Source: Parvicella sp964387945 (GTDB lineage: Bacteria > Bacteroidota > Bacteroidia > Flavobacteriales_D > Parvicellaceae). Taken from it: a stretch of 64,000 bases of DNA. The notes beneath the pieces are model-generated. The model saw only the letters and a list, made by a program, of their open reading frames with translations. It made no database searches and was not told the origin of the DNA. Below are positions 1 to 9,088 of the stretch, piece by piece (the stretch's first letter is position 1; each line of letters opens with the position of its first letter). Both the position numbers and the translations under genes were made by a program. Location: NCBI GenBank assembly GCA_964387945.1, contig CAYLYX010000015.1:3639-67638 (forward strand), in the 5' to 3' direction.

Positions 1-818
1 ACCAACATGATCCCGATAACTTTACCCATCATGAGCTCAAAAGGTTTGACAGAAGAAACAATGACTTCCACGATTCGACTCGTTTTCTCTTCAATCACTC
101 CTTTCATTACTTGCACACCGTAAATAAAGATGAACATATAAATCATCAGCCCTAAGGCAAAGCCAATACCAGCTTTCAACTTAATGTTACTGTCTCCCTC
201 GTCAATTTTTTTGACATCCACAAAGTCTAATCCGATCTTCGCCTTAATCGTGTTATAGGTGTTGTCGTCCAAACAAGCCGTGTCTGCCAATGAATGGAGC
301 TTTGCCATCTCTACTGAATTGTTGAGTAGCTGTGCCATATGTGTCTGTACCTTTGAAGATGGAATCTCACGGTAAATCACTTTTATCGTATTAAATAGCT
401 TTGATTTTCCTCCTTCATCTGATGCTGGGACATACAAAAGCATATCATATTTCTCCATGGTTTCGTCAGTCTCAAACTTAGTCAACACTTGGTCATAAGA
501 CTCTCCTTTTTCGATGTGATCGTATCGTGTAAACTTATATTTGTTATTCAATAGTTCCTCGGGATCATCAATTAACGATCCATGAAGGGGAGGGACTTCA
601 GAATTTTCTGCTTGTTTTTGCAAGAGATGTAGGGTGGCAATAGTTGTATCGTCAACAACCAAAACCCTGATGTTTTTATCCTCTGGCATTCCCAGAATCA
701 TAGCACCAATCAGAAAACCTGCTGCCAAAATCGGAACGAGAATTGTCATGATAATAAACGACTTTTTCTTAACACGTGTTCCGTATTCTCTTTTGATAAT
801 TAGTCCGATCTTACTCAT
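1..818 (-). CDS. ABC-2 type transporter permease, NatB-like (partial)
   Basis: The reading frame starts with ATG at 818 and is still open at the left edge, so the C-terminus is missing. The protein opens with a short basic cytoplasmic segment (MSKIGLIIKREYGTRVKKKS), then a membrane helix at about residues 21-42, a soluble extracytoplasmic domain of roughly 165 residues, and a second helix near residue 215. That is the topology of NatB/YhaP-type ABC-2 permeases. Its start overlaps the stop of the ATPase gene by eight bases (811-818), so the two are translationally coupled and should form one exporter. By analogy with NatAB it may export Na+ or another small solute; the substrate cannot be read from the sequence. 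Confidence 0.85.
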   Translation of the reverse strand, partial: MSKIGLIIKREYGTRVKKKSFIIMTILVPILAAGFLIGAMILGMPEDKNIRVLVVDDTTIATLHLLQKQAENSEVPPLHGSLIDDPEELLNNKYKFTRYDHIEKGESYDQVLTKFETDETMEKYDMLLYVPASDEGGKSKLFNTIKVIYREIPSSKVQTHMAQLLNNSVEMAKLHSLADTACLDDNTYNTIKAKIGLDFVDVKKIDEGDSNIKLKAGIGFALGLMIYMFIFIYGVQVMKGVIEEKTSRIVEVIVSSVKPFELMMGKVIGIML

Positions 819-1800
819 TGTTATTCAGGTTTTCATCGTTTAAACTCTGTTCAACTATTTCTTCTGAAACATTATCTTTCTGCGCTACTGCCTTGATGAA
901 AATCTCATTCATCGTTGGAACGCGCTTGTTTACACTTACAATTTCTACATGCTCTAAAATTGACTTGAGGTAATGGGTAAGTGTATTACCTTCCATTAGT
1001 TTAATGGTAGCCAAGAAGTGATGTTCTCCCAGTTGCTGACGGTCTATTAGCTCCCAGCCACCCCATACGGCATTGGCAAAAGAAACCACATTTCCTTTGA
1101 ATTCAATAAGGTATTCCTCTTGGGTGAATTGCGCTTTGACAGCTGTTAGTTTGCCGTCAAGCACTTTTTTTGATTTATTAATCAAGGTGATGTGATCACA
1201 GATTTCCTCTACTGAGCCCATATTGTGCGTAGATAAGATAATGGTAGCACCTTCATCTCTCAACTTTAGAATCTCGTCTTTTACAAGGTTGGTATTAATG
1301 GGATCAAAACCACTAAATGGTTCATCCAGAATAAGCAATTGAGGCTTGTGCATAACGGTTGTGATGAACTGGATTTTTTGCGCCATCCCTTTAGACAGTT
1401 CTTCTACTTTCTTGTCCCACCACGCAGCGATGTCAAACTTTTTGAACCAAAAATTCAGCGCCTCTTTGGCTTCTTTCTTATCCATTCCCTTCAGCCGTGC
1501 CAAATACATTGCTTGTTCGCCTACTTTCATTTTTCGGTAAAGACCTCTTTCTTCGGGGAGGTAACCAATCTGTGAAATGTGCTCTCTGCGCAAGCGCTCG
1601 CCATTCAGGTATACGGCACCACTATCTGGAGCTGTAATCTGATTGATGATTCTGATTAAACTCGTTTTCCCAGCTCCGTTAGGTCCAAGCAGTCCGTAAA
1701 CCGACTGCTTAGGAACTTCCATGCTTACATCGTCAAGAGCAGTATGCGCTGCATAACTCTTTATAATGTTTTCTGCTTTGAAGATAATATCGCTTGACAT
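811..1800 (-). CDS. ABC transporter ATP-binding protein, NatA-like
   Basis: 329-residue ATPase that should power the permease encoded immediately downstream. The Walker A motif GPNGAGKT is at residues 39-46, the signature LSKGM at 135-139, Walker B LLILDEP at 155-161, and the switch histidine at 192. A C-terminal extension of about 110 residues follows the ATPase core, as in the NatA/YhaQ branch of exporters. The full motif set suggests an active enzyme. It overlaps the permease by eight bases. It lies 77 bases downstream of the SGNH gene on the same strand, so read-through from the acyltransferase pair is possible. Substrate unknown. Confidence 0.92.
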   Translation of the reverse strand: MSSDIIFKAENIIKSYAAHTALDDVSMEVPKQSVYGLLGPNGAGKTSLIRIINQITAPDSGAVYLNGERLRREHISQIGYLPEERGLYRKMKVGEQAMYLARLKGMDKKEAKEALNFWFKKFDIAAWWDKKVEELSKGMAQKIQFITTVMHKPQLLILDEPFSGFDPINTNLVKDEILKLRDEGATIILSTHNMGSVEEICDHITLINKSKKVLDGKLTAVKAQFTQEEYLIEFKGNVVSFANAVWGGWELIDRQQLGEHHFLATIKLMEGNTLTHYLKSILEHVEIVSVNKRVPTMNEIFIKAVAQKDNVSEEIVEQSLNDENLNNNE

Positions 1801-1877
1801 AATTTTTCAAAATTGGTAAGATAAAAGTATTCAATTCAACTCAAGAAACGTAAGGTTGACCATTAAACATCTCATGA

Positions 1878-3374
1878 TCAGTTATTCAAGCTCAGCGCTT
1901 CAATTTTCATGATTTCATTAACTTTTATAGGTTTAATTGTAGATGAAAAAATGAAGTGATCAGGAGGTGTGTGAAGAATGTCATATCCTAAGTCTATGTA
2001 AGATACTTGATCAACACCATTCACATCAACCTTGATGTAAACCCTTAGGGTAGTTTTTGATGGGTCAAAATTAAAACTCTCCTTGTCTATTTTTAGCATG
2101 AAAATCTTTACATTTTCATTACTCGTTTTAATAACTGCACCATTGTTTACTTTGATGCTATCAAACATTTTTTCAGAACACACAGTTTGATTCTGAAGGT
2201 CATTTTCTCTGGGAGAAAAATGCTCGAAATATCCCTCTTGTCCATAGAATAAGTTGAGCCAGTTTTGATCTGACTGTCTTTGAGGAAGTTCAACAGATAG
2301 GCTGTCACGAATAAAACCTGCCAATTTATAGGTAGCCATGAGAGAGCCATTATAGGTCATATGCTGATTACCTCCATAAGTATTCTGAAAAGCAAAGGTA
2401 CCAAAACCATCATAGCCTGGTGACTTTTGCATATTAATCCATTTATTCGGGTATTGATCGAGTAGTTTAGACAATTTCTCATCCCAACTTTCATAACTAT
2501 CGATATGCTTTTCATACATTGGAAGCGTTAGGAAAATTAGTTCCACACCTTCTTCAGCACAAAGATTGACGATCTTTTCTACATATTTCTCAGCATAATC
2601 ACTATAGGTATATTCTTTTCCCTTCACTGGAGCTCCAAGAGAATCATAGCGTGCTATAAGACTGTCTGTTATTCCCGTTTGAAAACGAACATATCTACCC
2701 AAATAAAGTCCTGGTTTAGCGGGAGGGGGATCTTTGATTAGTTTTTTGTTGATAGAAAGTTGAGCGGTATCGTTAAATAGGAAGTCGTGATTCCTTATTG
2801 TGTTAGACCAAGCATAGACATAGTTCTTCGAACTGAAGAGAAATGGCGTAGAGAGAATTTTGGTCATGAAATCCTTACGAGCATAGAAACTTTTAAACTG
2901 ATCCGAAAGCATTTGGGATTCAATTCCATATGGGTTAAAATCGTTGATTCCGTAAGTTTCAATAACGACTAGTTTAGCTTGAGTCTTTTTTAACGCTTCT
3001 TTTAACGCATAATACGTATCTCCTATATGGGTTCCAGGTGAGGCCAAAATGAAAGCATTCGCACCCAAAGTAACACTCAAGTTTTTCGGGTTAATACCGG
3101 TGTAAAGATGAGAATTGCCTAATAGAAGAATGTCAACATTATTGTCATCTGTGAAGCTATAAAATGAATCCCATTTTCGTTTTGTATGGTTATTGGTCTC
3201 GTTGGGATTAAAATATCCCTTTGAATCAATGTAAGCGATTAGTACCGTAAAAAAGCACAGCACAATCAAGGATTTTATGGAGATAAGAACAACTGGTTTG
3301 TCCGAAAACCAAGTTTTTTTCCTCACCTTTTGCTGGGCTGGTTTTTCAGTATTTTTTTGTTTTTTTTTGGACAT
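1878..3374 (-). CDS. SGNH-hydrolase-like membrane-anchored protein, partner of MBOAT
   Basis: 498 residues. A basic cytoplasmic tail (1-28) precedes one membrane helix (about 29-49); the rest should be periplasmic. After the helix comes DILLLGNSHLYTG, where GNSH at residues 86-89 resembles the nucleophile block of SGNH/GDSL esterases, with Ser88 as the candidate nucleophile. It follows the MBOAT gene by 15 bases. MBOAT plus SGNH pairs, as in AlgI with AlgJ/AlgX or PatA with PatB, move acyl groups across the membrane and onto a polysaccharide or peptidoglycan, so an extracellular O-acetylation system is the likely role. The acceptor glycan is unknown and no polysaccharide genes adjoin. The catalytic Asp/His pair was not located with certainty. 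Confidence 0.75.
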   Translation of the reverse strand: MSKKKQKNTEKPAQQKVRKKTWFSDKPVVLISIKSLIVLCFFTVLIAYIDSKGYFNPNETNNHTKRKWDSFYSFTDDNNVDILLLGNSHLYTGINPKNLSVTLGANAFILASPGTHIGDTYYALKEALKKTQAKLVVIETYGINDFNPYGIESQMLSDQFKSFYARKDFMTKILSTPFLFSSKNYVYAWSNTIRNHDFLFNDTAQLSINKKLIKDPPPAKPGLYLGRYVRFQTGITDSLIARYDSLGAPVKGKEYTYSDYAEKYVEKIVNLCAEEGVELIFLTLPMYEKHIDSYESWDEKLSKLLDQYPNKWINMQKSPGYDGFGTFAFQNTYGGNQHMTYNGSLMATYKLAGFIRDSLSVELPQRQSDQNWLNLFYGQEGYFEHFSPRENDLQNQTVCSEKMFDSIKVNNGAVIKTSNENVKIFMLKIDKESFNFDPSKTTLRVYIKVDVNGVDQVSYIDLGYDILHTPPDHFIFSSTIKPIKVNEIMKIEALSLNN

Positions 3375-3389
3375 AGTCGAAAAGTTGTC

Positions 3390-4826
3390 TTAGAACTGGA
3401 AGTAGATAAAATTGTTGTCATTTAGTCCTACACCGTAACTTCCGTAGAAAATTATCATAGCAATAATCGATAGATACACAGCCCATCGAATTATAAAATT
3501 TCTAGCCGTAAACCAGGTGTACAAGTCTTTATATTTTTCTTGAATCAATTCTATAACTACCAATGCTCCCAAAAGCTTTAGTACGAAATTAAACTCAAGA
3601 GAGTTCAACCCATTTTCATAGAGCATGTCTTGCCCAGTTCCTCCAAGGTTGCTAAACATGGCAATGGCATCATTAAAAGTTGGTGACCTAAAGAAAACTA
3701 ATGAAAGAGTCCAGAGACTGGTAACAAATAGGCTGATGAAGAATTTTTGAACGAATGATCGATCCTCTTTTTTTCGAAAAATCGAATCGAAGATTAGAAG
3801 AAAGGCTCCGTTTAAAGCTCCCCAAATGACAAAGTTCCACGAGGCTCCATGCCATAGACCACTGAGGATAAATACAATCAAAATGTTTCTTATGTGCTTG
3901 CCATTTCCGTTTCTATTTCCCCCTAAAGGAATGTAGACATAGTCTCTGAACCATGAGCTCAAACTGATATGCCATCTCTTCCAAAAGTCTGAAAACGAGG
4001 TAGACAGGTAGGGCCGTTTGAAATTAGTTGACAAGTCGAATCCAAACATTCTTGCAGCCCCAATAGCAATGTCGGAGTAGGCAGAAAAATCCAAGTATAG
4101 TTGGAATGCAAAAAACAGAATAGCAAACAAGCTTGAAATTGGGTCGAGTTGTTCTAGATTTTCATATGAGCCATCAACATAAATGGCAAGTCTATCGGCA
4201 ATGACAATTTTCTTTAAGAACCCCCAAGCCATCAAGAAAAGACCGCTTCTCAATTTTTCATAATCAATCAAGCGTTGGGTATAGAATTGGGGAAGCAAAT
4301 CTTTCGCTCGCTCAATCGGTCCGGCAACCAATTGCGGAAAGAAGGAAACAAAAGCGAAAAAAGCAAATACATTTTTTGTGGGTTCTAACCTTTTGTAATA
4401 AATGTCTAATGTATAGCTGAGCGTTTGGAAGGTGTAAAAACTAATTCCAACTGGCAAAATTATGCTCATCCGTTGATAATCGAATTCACTTCCAAATAGC
4501 GAAAAGGCTTCCACAAAACTTTCAGCGAAGAAGTTGAAATATTTGAAAAATGCGAGAAAACCAATGTTTACAACAAGACTAAGAATCAACCAAAGCTTTC
4601 GTTTCTTTTTATCCTCTTCTTGATGTATTTTCAGCCCTGCTAAATAGTCAATCCCAGAACTGATTGCGATAAGAGATAAAAATCTCCAATCCCACCATCC
4701 ATAGAAAACGTAACTTATTGTGAGTAAGAAAATATTTCTAGCAAGGATGTTCTTCTTAAAAAATATCCAATACAGGAAAAAGGCCAACAAAAAAAATAAT
4801 CCGAAGTCTATTGAGTTAAAGATCAT
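3390..4826 (-). CDS. MBOAT family O-acyltransferase (AlgI/DltB-like)
   Basis: 478-residue polytopic membrane protein. Family landmarks are present: DFWKRWHISLS at residues 280-290, YIPLGGNR near 298-305, and the conserved active-site histidine in LSGLWHGASWN (His327). The length matches AlgI-type acyltransferases. It should draw on a cytoplasmic acyl donor, probably acetyl-CoA, and pass the acyl group to the SGNH partner encoded next. It heads a two-gene unit with that partner. No clear promoter of the TAnnTTTG kind was seen ahead of its start. Confidence 0.9.
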   Translation of the reverse strand: MIFNSIDFGLFFLLAFFLYWIFFKKNILARNIFLLTISYVFYGWWDWRFLSLIAISSGIDYLAGLKIHQEEDKKKRKLWLILSLVVNIGFLAFFKYFNFFAESFVEAFSLFGSEFDYQRMSIILPVGISFYTFQTLSYTLDIYYKRLEPTKNVFAFFAFVSFFPQLVAGPIERAKDLLPQFYTQRLIDYEKLRSGLFLMAWGFLKKIVIADRLAIYVDGSYENLEQLDPISSLFAILFFAFQLYLDFSAYSDIAIGAARMFGFDLSTNFKRPYLSTSFSDFWKRWHISLSSWFRDYVYIPLGGNRNGNGKHIRNILIVFILSGLWHGASWNFVIWGALNGAFLLIFDSIFRKKEDRSFVQKFFISLFVTSLWTLSLVFFRSPTFNDAIAMFSNLGGTGQDMLYENGLNSLEFNFVLKLLGALVVIELIQEKYKDLYTWFTARNFIIRWAVYLSIIAMIIFYGSYGVGLNDNNFIYFQF

Positions 4827-4888
4827 GTTTTATTTCTACTTTAGGATAAGTATTTAGCAGGGTAAAAGTATCTTTTTTCTAAGGTAGG

Positions 4889-5062
4889 TCATAACTTATC
4901 CTGTCTTTCTTTCATGCTGTTTCTAAAATAACTACTCTTTTTGGGAGTCTTTTTTCCCTTACGAAGCAATCCACTCAATTTCCACAAAACCATACCGGCA
5001 ATCAATACAAAAATTGCTGTGAGCGCCAGTTCCATTGTTTCTTGTGAGCTAATGTTTTCCAT
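4889..5062 (-). CDS. small single-pass membrane protein (57 aa), unrecognised
   Basis: The ATG at 5062 lies one base after the kynureninase stop codon and opens a frame of 57 residues ending in TGA at 4889. The peptide has an acidic N-terminus (MENISSQETMELALTA), one hydrophobic helix at about residues 12-28, and a strongly basic tail with KGKKTPKKSSYFRNSMKERQ. That layout (N-out, helix, positive cytoplasmic tail) looks like a real small membrane protein, and the tight spacing supports co-translation with kynU. No function is recognised. It fills most of the gap between kynU and the MBOAT gene. Confidence 0.6.
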   Translation of the reverse strand: MENISSQETMELALTAIFVLIAGMVLWKLSGLLRKGKKTPKKSSYFRNSMKERQDKL

Positions 5063-5063
5063 T

Positions 5064-6341
5064 TTATTGCTTTAAGTAGTTTTCCAAAATCTGTCCGAAT
5101 CGGTAAACATCTTGATAGTTGTTATATAGAGGAGCAGGGGCTATTCGTATCACATTGGGTTCTCTCCAATCCGCCACAACACCCTCTTCGCTAATGTAGT
5201 CAAAAAGCGCTTTTCCTTGCCCGTGAGCAAGAATCGACAGTTGGGCTCCTCGTTGGGCTTTATCTCTTGGTGTGATGATTTCAAAATTCACGCTATCATA
5301 TCGATCAGAAATATCGTCAATCACAAATTCCAGATAACCGGTTAAACGATCTCGCTTTTCACAGAGCTTTTCCATACCCACTTCATCAAAGATTTCTAAA
5401 GAAGCTTTGTGTGCTGCCATTCCGAGTACAGGAGCGTTGCTCAGTTGCCAAGCTTCAGCAGTTGGAATAGGGTTGAACTCTTCTTCCATTAAAAAGCGAG
5501 TTGCTTTATCTTGTCCCCACCAACCTGCAAACCTGTGCAGGTCTTTGTTGGTCAAATGCTTTTCATTGACATATAATCCGCTTACACCTCCAGGACTTGA
5601 ATTAAGATATTTATAACCACACCAAGCAGCAAAGTCAACTTTCCATTCATTGAGTTTCAAATGGATATTTCCAGCTGCATGAGCTAAGTCAAACCCTACG
5701 ATAGCTCCCGCCTCGTGACCCCATTGAGTGATGGATTTCATATCCCAGAGTTGCCCAGTGTAATAATTTACCCCTCCAATCATGATCATGGCAATTTCAT
5801 CCCCATGCTCGGCAATGGTAGCTTGTACGTCTTCCATTCTGATGGTATGTTCTCCTTCTCTCGGAGCGAGTTGAACTAATGCATCCTTTGGATCATATCC
5901 ATGAAATTTAACCTGCGACTGTAGCGCATACTGGTCGGAAGGAAAGGCTTTGGCCTCGCACAGAATTTTGTAACGATTTCCTTCCGGTCGATAAAATGAA
6001 ACCATCAGCAAGTGAAGGTTGGTTGTCAAACTGTGGGTAACCACAACTTCCTTTGGTTTTGCACCTACAATTTTTGCCGTTTGATCCGTGAGGATTTCAT
6101 GATAGGGCATCCAAGGATTTTTGGCGTGGAAGTGTCCTTCAACACCCCATTTTGCCCAATCTTCCAATTCTTGATTGACGTAATCTTTAACCGTTTTAGG
6201 CTGAAGTCCAAGGGAGTTTCCCGTAAAGTAGACTACTGGTTTTTTGGTAAATGTGGGAAATAAGAAACGATCTCGATAAGAAGCCAGGTCGTCTTGACGA
6301 TCCATTTCTTGTGCAAAATCTAGCGTATTCTGGTAATTCAT
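5064..6341 (-). CDS. kynU: kynureninase
   Basis: 425-residue PLP enzyme (EC 3.7.1.3) that splits kynurenine to anthranilate and alanine, or 3-hydroxykynurenine to 3-hydroxyanthranilate. The N-terminal block YFTGNSLGLQPKTV, the cofactor-binding Asp218 in GFDLAHAAGN, and the Schiff-base lysine Lys244 in CGYKYLNSSPGG fit the family, and the length is normal. No tryptophan dioxygenase or kynurenine monooxygenase gene is in the window, so the rest of the pathway must lie elsewhere. A small membrane-protein gene follows after one base. A candidate -7 box (minus strand, 6359-6366) precedes the start. Confidence 0.95.
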   Translation of the reverse strand: MNYQNTLDFAQEMDRQDDLASYRDRFLFPTFTKKPVVYFTGNSLGLQPKTVKDYVNQELEDWAKWGVEGHFHAKNPWMPYHEILTDQTAKIVGAKPKEVVVTHSLTTNLHLLMVSFYRPEGNRYKILCEAKAFPSDQYALQSQVKFHGYDPKDALVQLAPREGEHTIRMEDVQATIAEHGDEIAMIMIGGVNYYTGQLWDMKSITQWGHEAGAIVGFDLAHAAGNIHLKLNEWKVDFAAWCGYKYLNSSPGGVSGLYVNEKHLTNKDLHRFAGWWGQDKATRFLMEEEFNPIPTAEAWQLSNAPVLGMAAHKASLEIFDEVGMEKLCEKRDRLTGYLEFVIDDISDRYDSVNFEIITPRDKAQRGAQLSILAHGQGKALFDYISEEGVVADWREPNVIRIAPAPLYNNYQDVYRFGQILENYLKQ

Positions 6342-6358
6342 GTTGTTCGTTTGTAGTG

Positions 6359-6366
6359 CAAAAATA
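6359..6366 (-). promoter_or_regulatory. candidate -7 element (TATTTTTG) for kynU
   Basis: Matches the Bacteroidota TAnnTTTG element on the minus strand, 17 bases ahead of the kynU ATG. No clear TTTG -33 box was seen upstream. Confidence 0.4.
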
Positions 6367-6442
6367 TCATTTATGTGCTCAGCGACATGATCCAGTAAAA
6401 ATAAGAAAATAATAGGAGTATATAGGATGCCTTTATCAGCTA

Positions 6443-6475
6443 TTTGAAGTAGCGATCAAAAAACAACTATCTTTG
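6443..6475 (+). promoter_or_regulatory. promoter TTTG-N21-TATCTTTG ahead of the IP-repeat protein
   Basis: TTTG at 6443-6446 and TATCTTTG at 6468-6475 match the Bacteroidota -33/-7 pair. Only four bases separate the -7 box from the ATG at 6480, so transcription should begin at or next to the start codon (leaderless or nearly so). Confidence 0.6.
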
Positions 6476-6479
6476 AGAC

Positions 6480-7295
6480 ATGCTAAAGAACTGGACACGA
6501 TTTCAGAAATGGACGGTAGTGATATTATCACTATTGTTATTGACAAGCATCGGAATCATTGCTGCGCTTGCGGTTACTTTACAGGTTTCCGAAAGAAGAC
6601 TTGAAGCCCTTGGTGATGTGATGTTTGAGATGTCTGAGCAGAGCATCCAAACCGAAGTGACCGTAGACGAAACCATTCCGTTGAATTCGGAGATCACTGT
6701 GATGGATGAATTGGTGGTAAACATTGATATGACTGTTAATACGGAAATTCCGTTTACAGCCAAAATTCCTGTAAGTGAAAGTATGCTGGTTCCTTTTAAA
6801 ATCGGTGTAAAAGATTATATTAAATTGGACACCACGATTTCCGTTACGGATTTTGTAAACATAGATGTAGACGATACCATTCCGTTAAATCAAAAGGTGA
6901 AAATGCCCATTTTTGGGAAACGAGGACCTTCAGTTCCGATTCAGGGCAAAATACCCGTCAAGCAGCAGTTGAAAGTTGGGTTTAGCGAAGACCTTCCGGT
7001 GCACAGTGTCGTTCCTATCGATATGTTAATCATTGATACTTTGCCCGTAGGCTTGGACATGAAAATCCCAGTGAATGTAATGGTTCCGGTGAGCTTACCG
7101 ATTAAGCAGCAAGCAAAGATTACATTTAACGGAGCAATGCCAGTAGATGCTAATATCCCCATTACTTTGACAATACCCGTAGATATTCCGCTTAGCGAAA
7201 CATCTTTGGCGGTTTATTTCAGAAAATTAGCTGCTGGGTTGAAAGGGCTGACCAATTTGTCACTTGAAGATGTGGATCTGGATAAGGTAGAGTAG
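6480..7295 (+). CDS. membrane-anchored beta-rich repeat protein, unrecognised
   Basis: 271 residues: a short cytoplasmic head, one membrane helix (about 13-34), a short helical linker, then about 200 residues of alternating hydrophobic residues broken every 8-12 positions by Ile-Pro or Val-Pro steps (TIPLN, EIPFT, KIPVS, KIPVK, VVPID, TLPVG, KIPVN, MVPVS, SLPIK, MPVDA, NIPIT, TIPVD, DIPLS). This suggests an extended stack of short beta strands in the periplasm. There is no catalytic motif and no close family that I recognise. It is a single-gene plus-strand unit between kynU (divergent) and fabD (convergent). Confidence 0.75.
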   Translation: MLKNWTRFQKWTVVILSLLLLTSIGIIAALAVTLQVSERRLEALGDVMFEMSEQSIQTEVTVDETIPLNSEITVMDELVVNIDMTVNTEIPFTAKIPVSESMLVPFKIGVKDYIKLDTTISVTDFVNIDVDDTIPLNQKVKMPIFGKRGPSVPIQGKIPVKQQLKVGFSEDLPVHSVVPIDMLIIDTLPVGLDMKIPVNVMVPVSLPIKQQAKITFNGAMPVDANIPITLTIPVDIPLSETSLAVYFRKLAAGLKGLTNLSLEDVDLDKVE

Positions 7296-7361
7296 TAGAG
7301 GGTAGACAATGCTACTGGATGGAAGTATTTTTACAATCAACCTAAAATCTGTCCAAAATTC

Positions 7362-8252
7362 TTACACCGTTTCCAAAGATGCGCTAGAAGTAGGGAATTT
7401 CCGGTCAACTTTTTTGAATAATCCTTGTAGGACTTTTCCAGGCCCCACCTCAATTACTTCTTCACAACCATCCGCAATCATGTTGTGCATCGTTTGTGTC
7501 CACCTCACTGGTGCTGTCAGTTGGGCTATTAAATTTTCCTTTATTTCAGCTGGAGCTGTTACTCCTTTAGCTGTAACGTTTTGGTAAACGGGACAGTTAG
7601 GTGCAGCAATTTCTGTTTTCTCAATGGCTTCTGCCAAAGAAGCTCTAGCGGGTTCCATCAAAGGAGAGTGAAAGGCTCCACCAACCGGAAGTACTAAAGC
7701 TCTCTTGGCACCCGCCTCGGTCAGCTTCTCGCAAGCTTCGTTGATGGCATTCACCGCTCCAGAAATCACGAGTTGTCCTGGGCAATTATAGTTTGCCGCA
7801 ACAACAACACCGTCAATGGCTTCGCAAACTTCTTCCACTACATTATCTTCCAATCCAAGAATGGCAGCCATGGTAGAAGGTTCAGCTTCACACGCTGCTT
7901 GCATCGCTAATGCTCTAGCCGAGACTAACTTCAATCCGTCTTCAAAACTCATGGCTCCCGCAGCAACCAAGGCAGAAAACTCACCCAAAGAATGACCAGC
8001 GGTCATATCGGGTTGAAAATCATCGCCTAGTACTTTAGAAAGAATTACTGAGTGTAAGAAGATAGCAGGTTGTGTTACCTTGGTTTGTTTCAGCTCCTCA
8101 TCCGTTCCATCAAACATGATATCTGTGATGCGAAAACCAAGAATTTCATTGGCTTTCTCAAATAATTCTTTTGCTAATTCGGAAGAGTCATAAAGATCTT
8201 TTCCCATTCCAATAAACTGTGCTCCTTGTCCAGGAAATACATATGCTTTCAT
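7362..8252 (-). CDS. fabD: malonyl-CoA:ACP transacylase
   Basis: 296 residues. It loads malonyl groups onto acyl carrier protein for fatty acid synthesis. The N-terminal FPGQGAQ motif (residues 7-13), the nucleophile elbow AGHSLGE with Ser88, and the downstream GAFHSPLM histidine block are all present at the usual spacing and length. It is the last gene of a minus-strand run and follows the Bax inhibitor-1-like gene by four bases, so the two are probably co-transcribed although they are unrelated in function. No other fab gene is nearby. Confidence 0.96.
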   Translation of the reverse strand: MKAYVFPGQGAQFIGMGKDLYDSSELAKELFEKANEILGFRITDIMFDGTDEELKQTKVTQPAIFLHSVILSKVLGDDFQPDMTAGHSLGEFSALVAAGAMSFEDGLKLVSARALAMQAACEAEPSTMAAILGLEDNVVEEVCEAIDGVVVAANYNCPGQLVISGAVNAINEACEKLTEAGAKRALVLPVGGAFHSPLMEPARASLAEAIEKTEIAAPNCPVYQNVTAKGVTAPAEIKENLIAQLTAPVRWTQTMHNMIADGCEEVIEVGPGKVLQGLFKKVDRKFPTSSASLETV

Positions 8253-8256
8253 AATC

Positions 8257-8994
8257 TTAATCTCTTAATTTTGATAGTAATCGTAGAATTTCTAAATATA
8301 ACCAAACTAATGTAATGATCAGGCCAAACGCACCATACCACTCCATGTGTTTGGGAAGTCCTCTGCTTGCTCCTTTTTCAATAAAATCAAAGTCCAATAA
8401 GAGGTTCAAGGCAGCAAGGGCAGTGACAACTAAACTGAATCCAATGCCCATTGGGCCATTGCTATGCAAAAGAGGTATAGACACTCCAAACATGCTCAGC
8501 ATGAGTGCAATGAAATAAAAGATAGCAATCCCTGCAGTAGCCATGATAATAACGGATCTAAACTTTTGCGTCACTTTAATAATCTGTGCTTTGTAGAGGA
8601 ATAGCATTCCTGCCATTACTGCTCCCGTTAGGACAAGTGCTTGCATAATAATACCAGGAAAAAGAATGCTGTAAAAGCCTGATAGTGCTCCTACAACCAT
8701 GCCTTTTACAACACAGTAAACAGAACCAGTATACATGACATATTGAGGCTTAAAATAAGCGAAAAATGCCAGCCCGATCGACACAAAAATTCCTGCATAC
8801 ATCATGCTTAAAGGAAACTTGCCACTAAGCATGAGGTTATAGCCCATAAAGGCAGATGCCATCAAAACAGCCAGAAAAATCAACGTTTTGTTGATTGCAC
8901 CAGATACGGTCATGCTACCCTCACTGACCATCACGTAGTCTTTGTCGAGTATTTTATCACCTAGAACAGGGTTTGAACTTTTAAATAAACTCAT
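8257..8994 (-). CDS. Bax inhibitor-1/YccA family membrane protein
   Basis: 245 residues. The N-terminus (MSLFKSSNPVLG) and the stretch MVSEGSMTVSGAINKTLIFL are typical of the Bacteroidota branch of the Bax inhibitor-1/YccA family; about seven membrane helices follow. Members elsewhere are pH-sensitive Ca2+ leak channels or modulators of FtsH proteolysis (YccA, YbhL); the role here is not known. It is tightly coupled to fabD, with four bases between them. Confidence 0.85.
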   Translation of the reverse strand: MSLFKSSNPVLGDKILDKDYVMVSEGSMTVSGAINKTLIFLAVLMASAFMGYNLMLSGKFPLSMMYAGIFVSIGLAFFAYFKPQYVMYTGSVYCVVKGMVVGALSGFYSILFPGIIMQALVLTGAVMAGMLFLYKAQIIKVTQKFRSVIIMATAGIAIFYFIALMLSMFGVSIPLLHSNGPMGIGFSLVVTALAALNLLLDFDFIEKGASRGLPKHMEWYGAFGLIITLVWLYLEILRLLSKLRD

Positions 8995-9088
8995 GCGTCA
9001 TTTTTTTTAAGTGGTACTAAATTAAAGATTAGAACCGTTTAAATAATTTGATTCAAAGATAGTTTTCAAGGTTTTAGCCTTTTTTTGA

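Noticed and set aside
1339..1575. Plus-strand open frames inside the ABC ATPase gene
   Set aside because: They mirror a highly conserved ATPase reading frame and show no signal, domain or start signature of their own.
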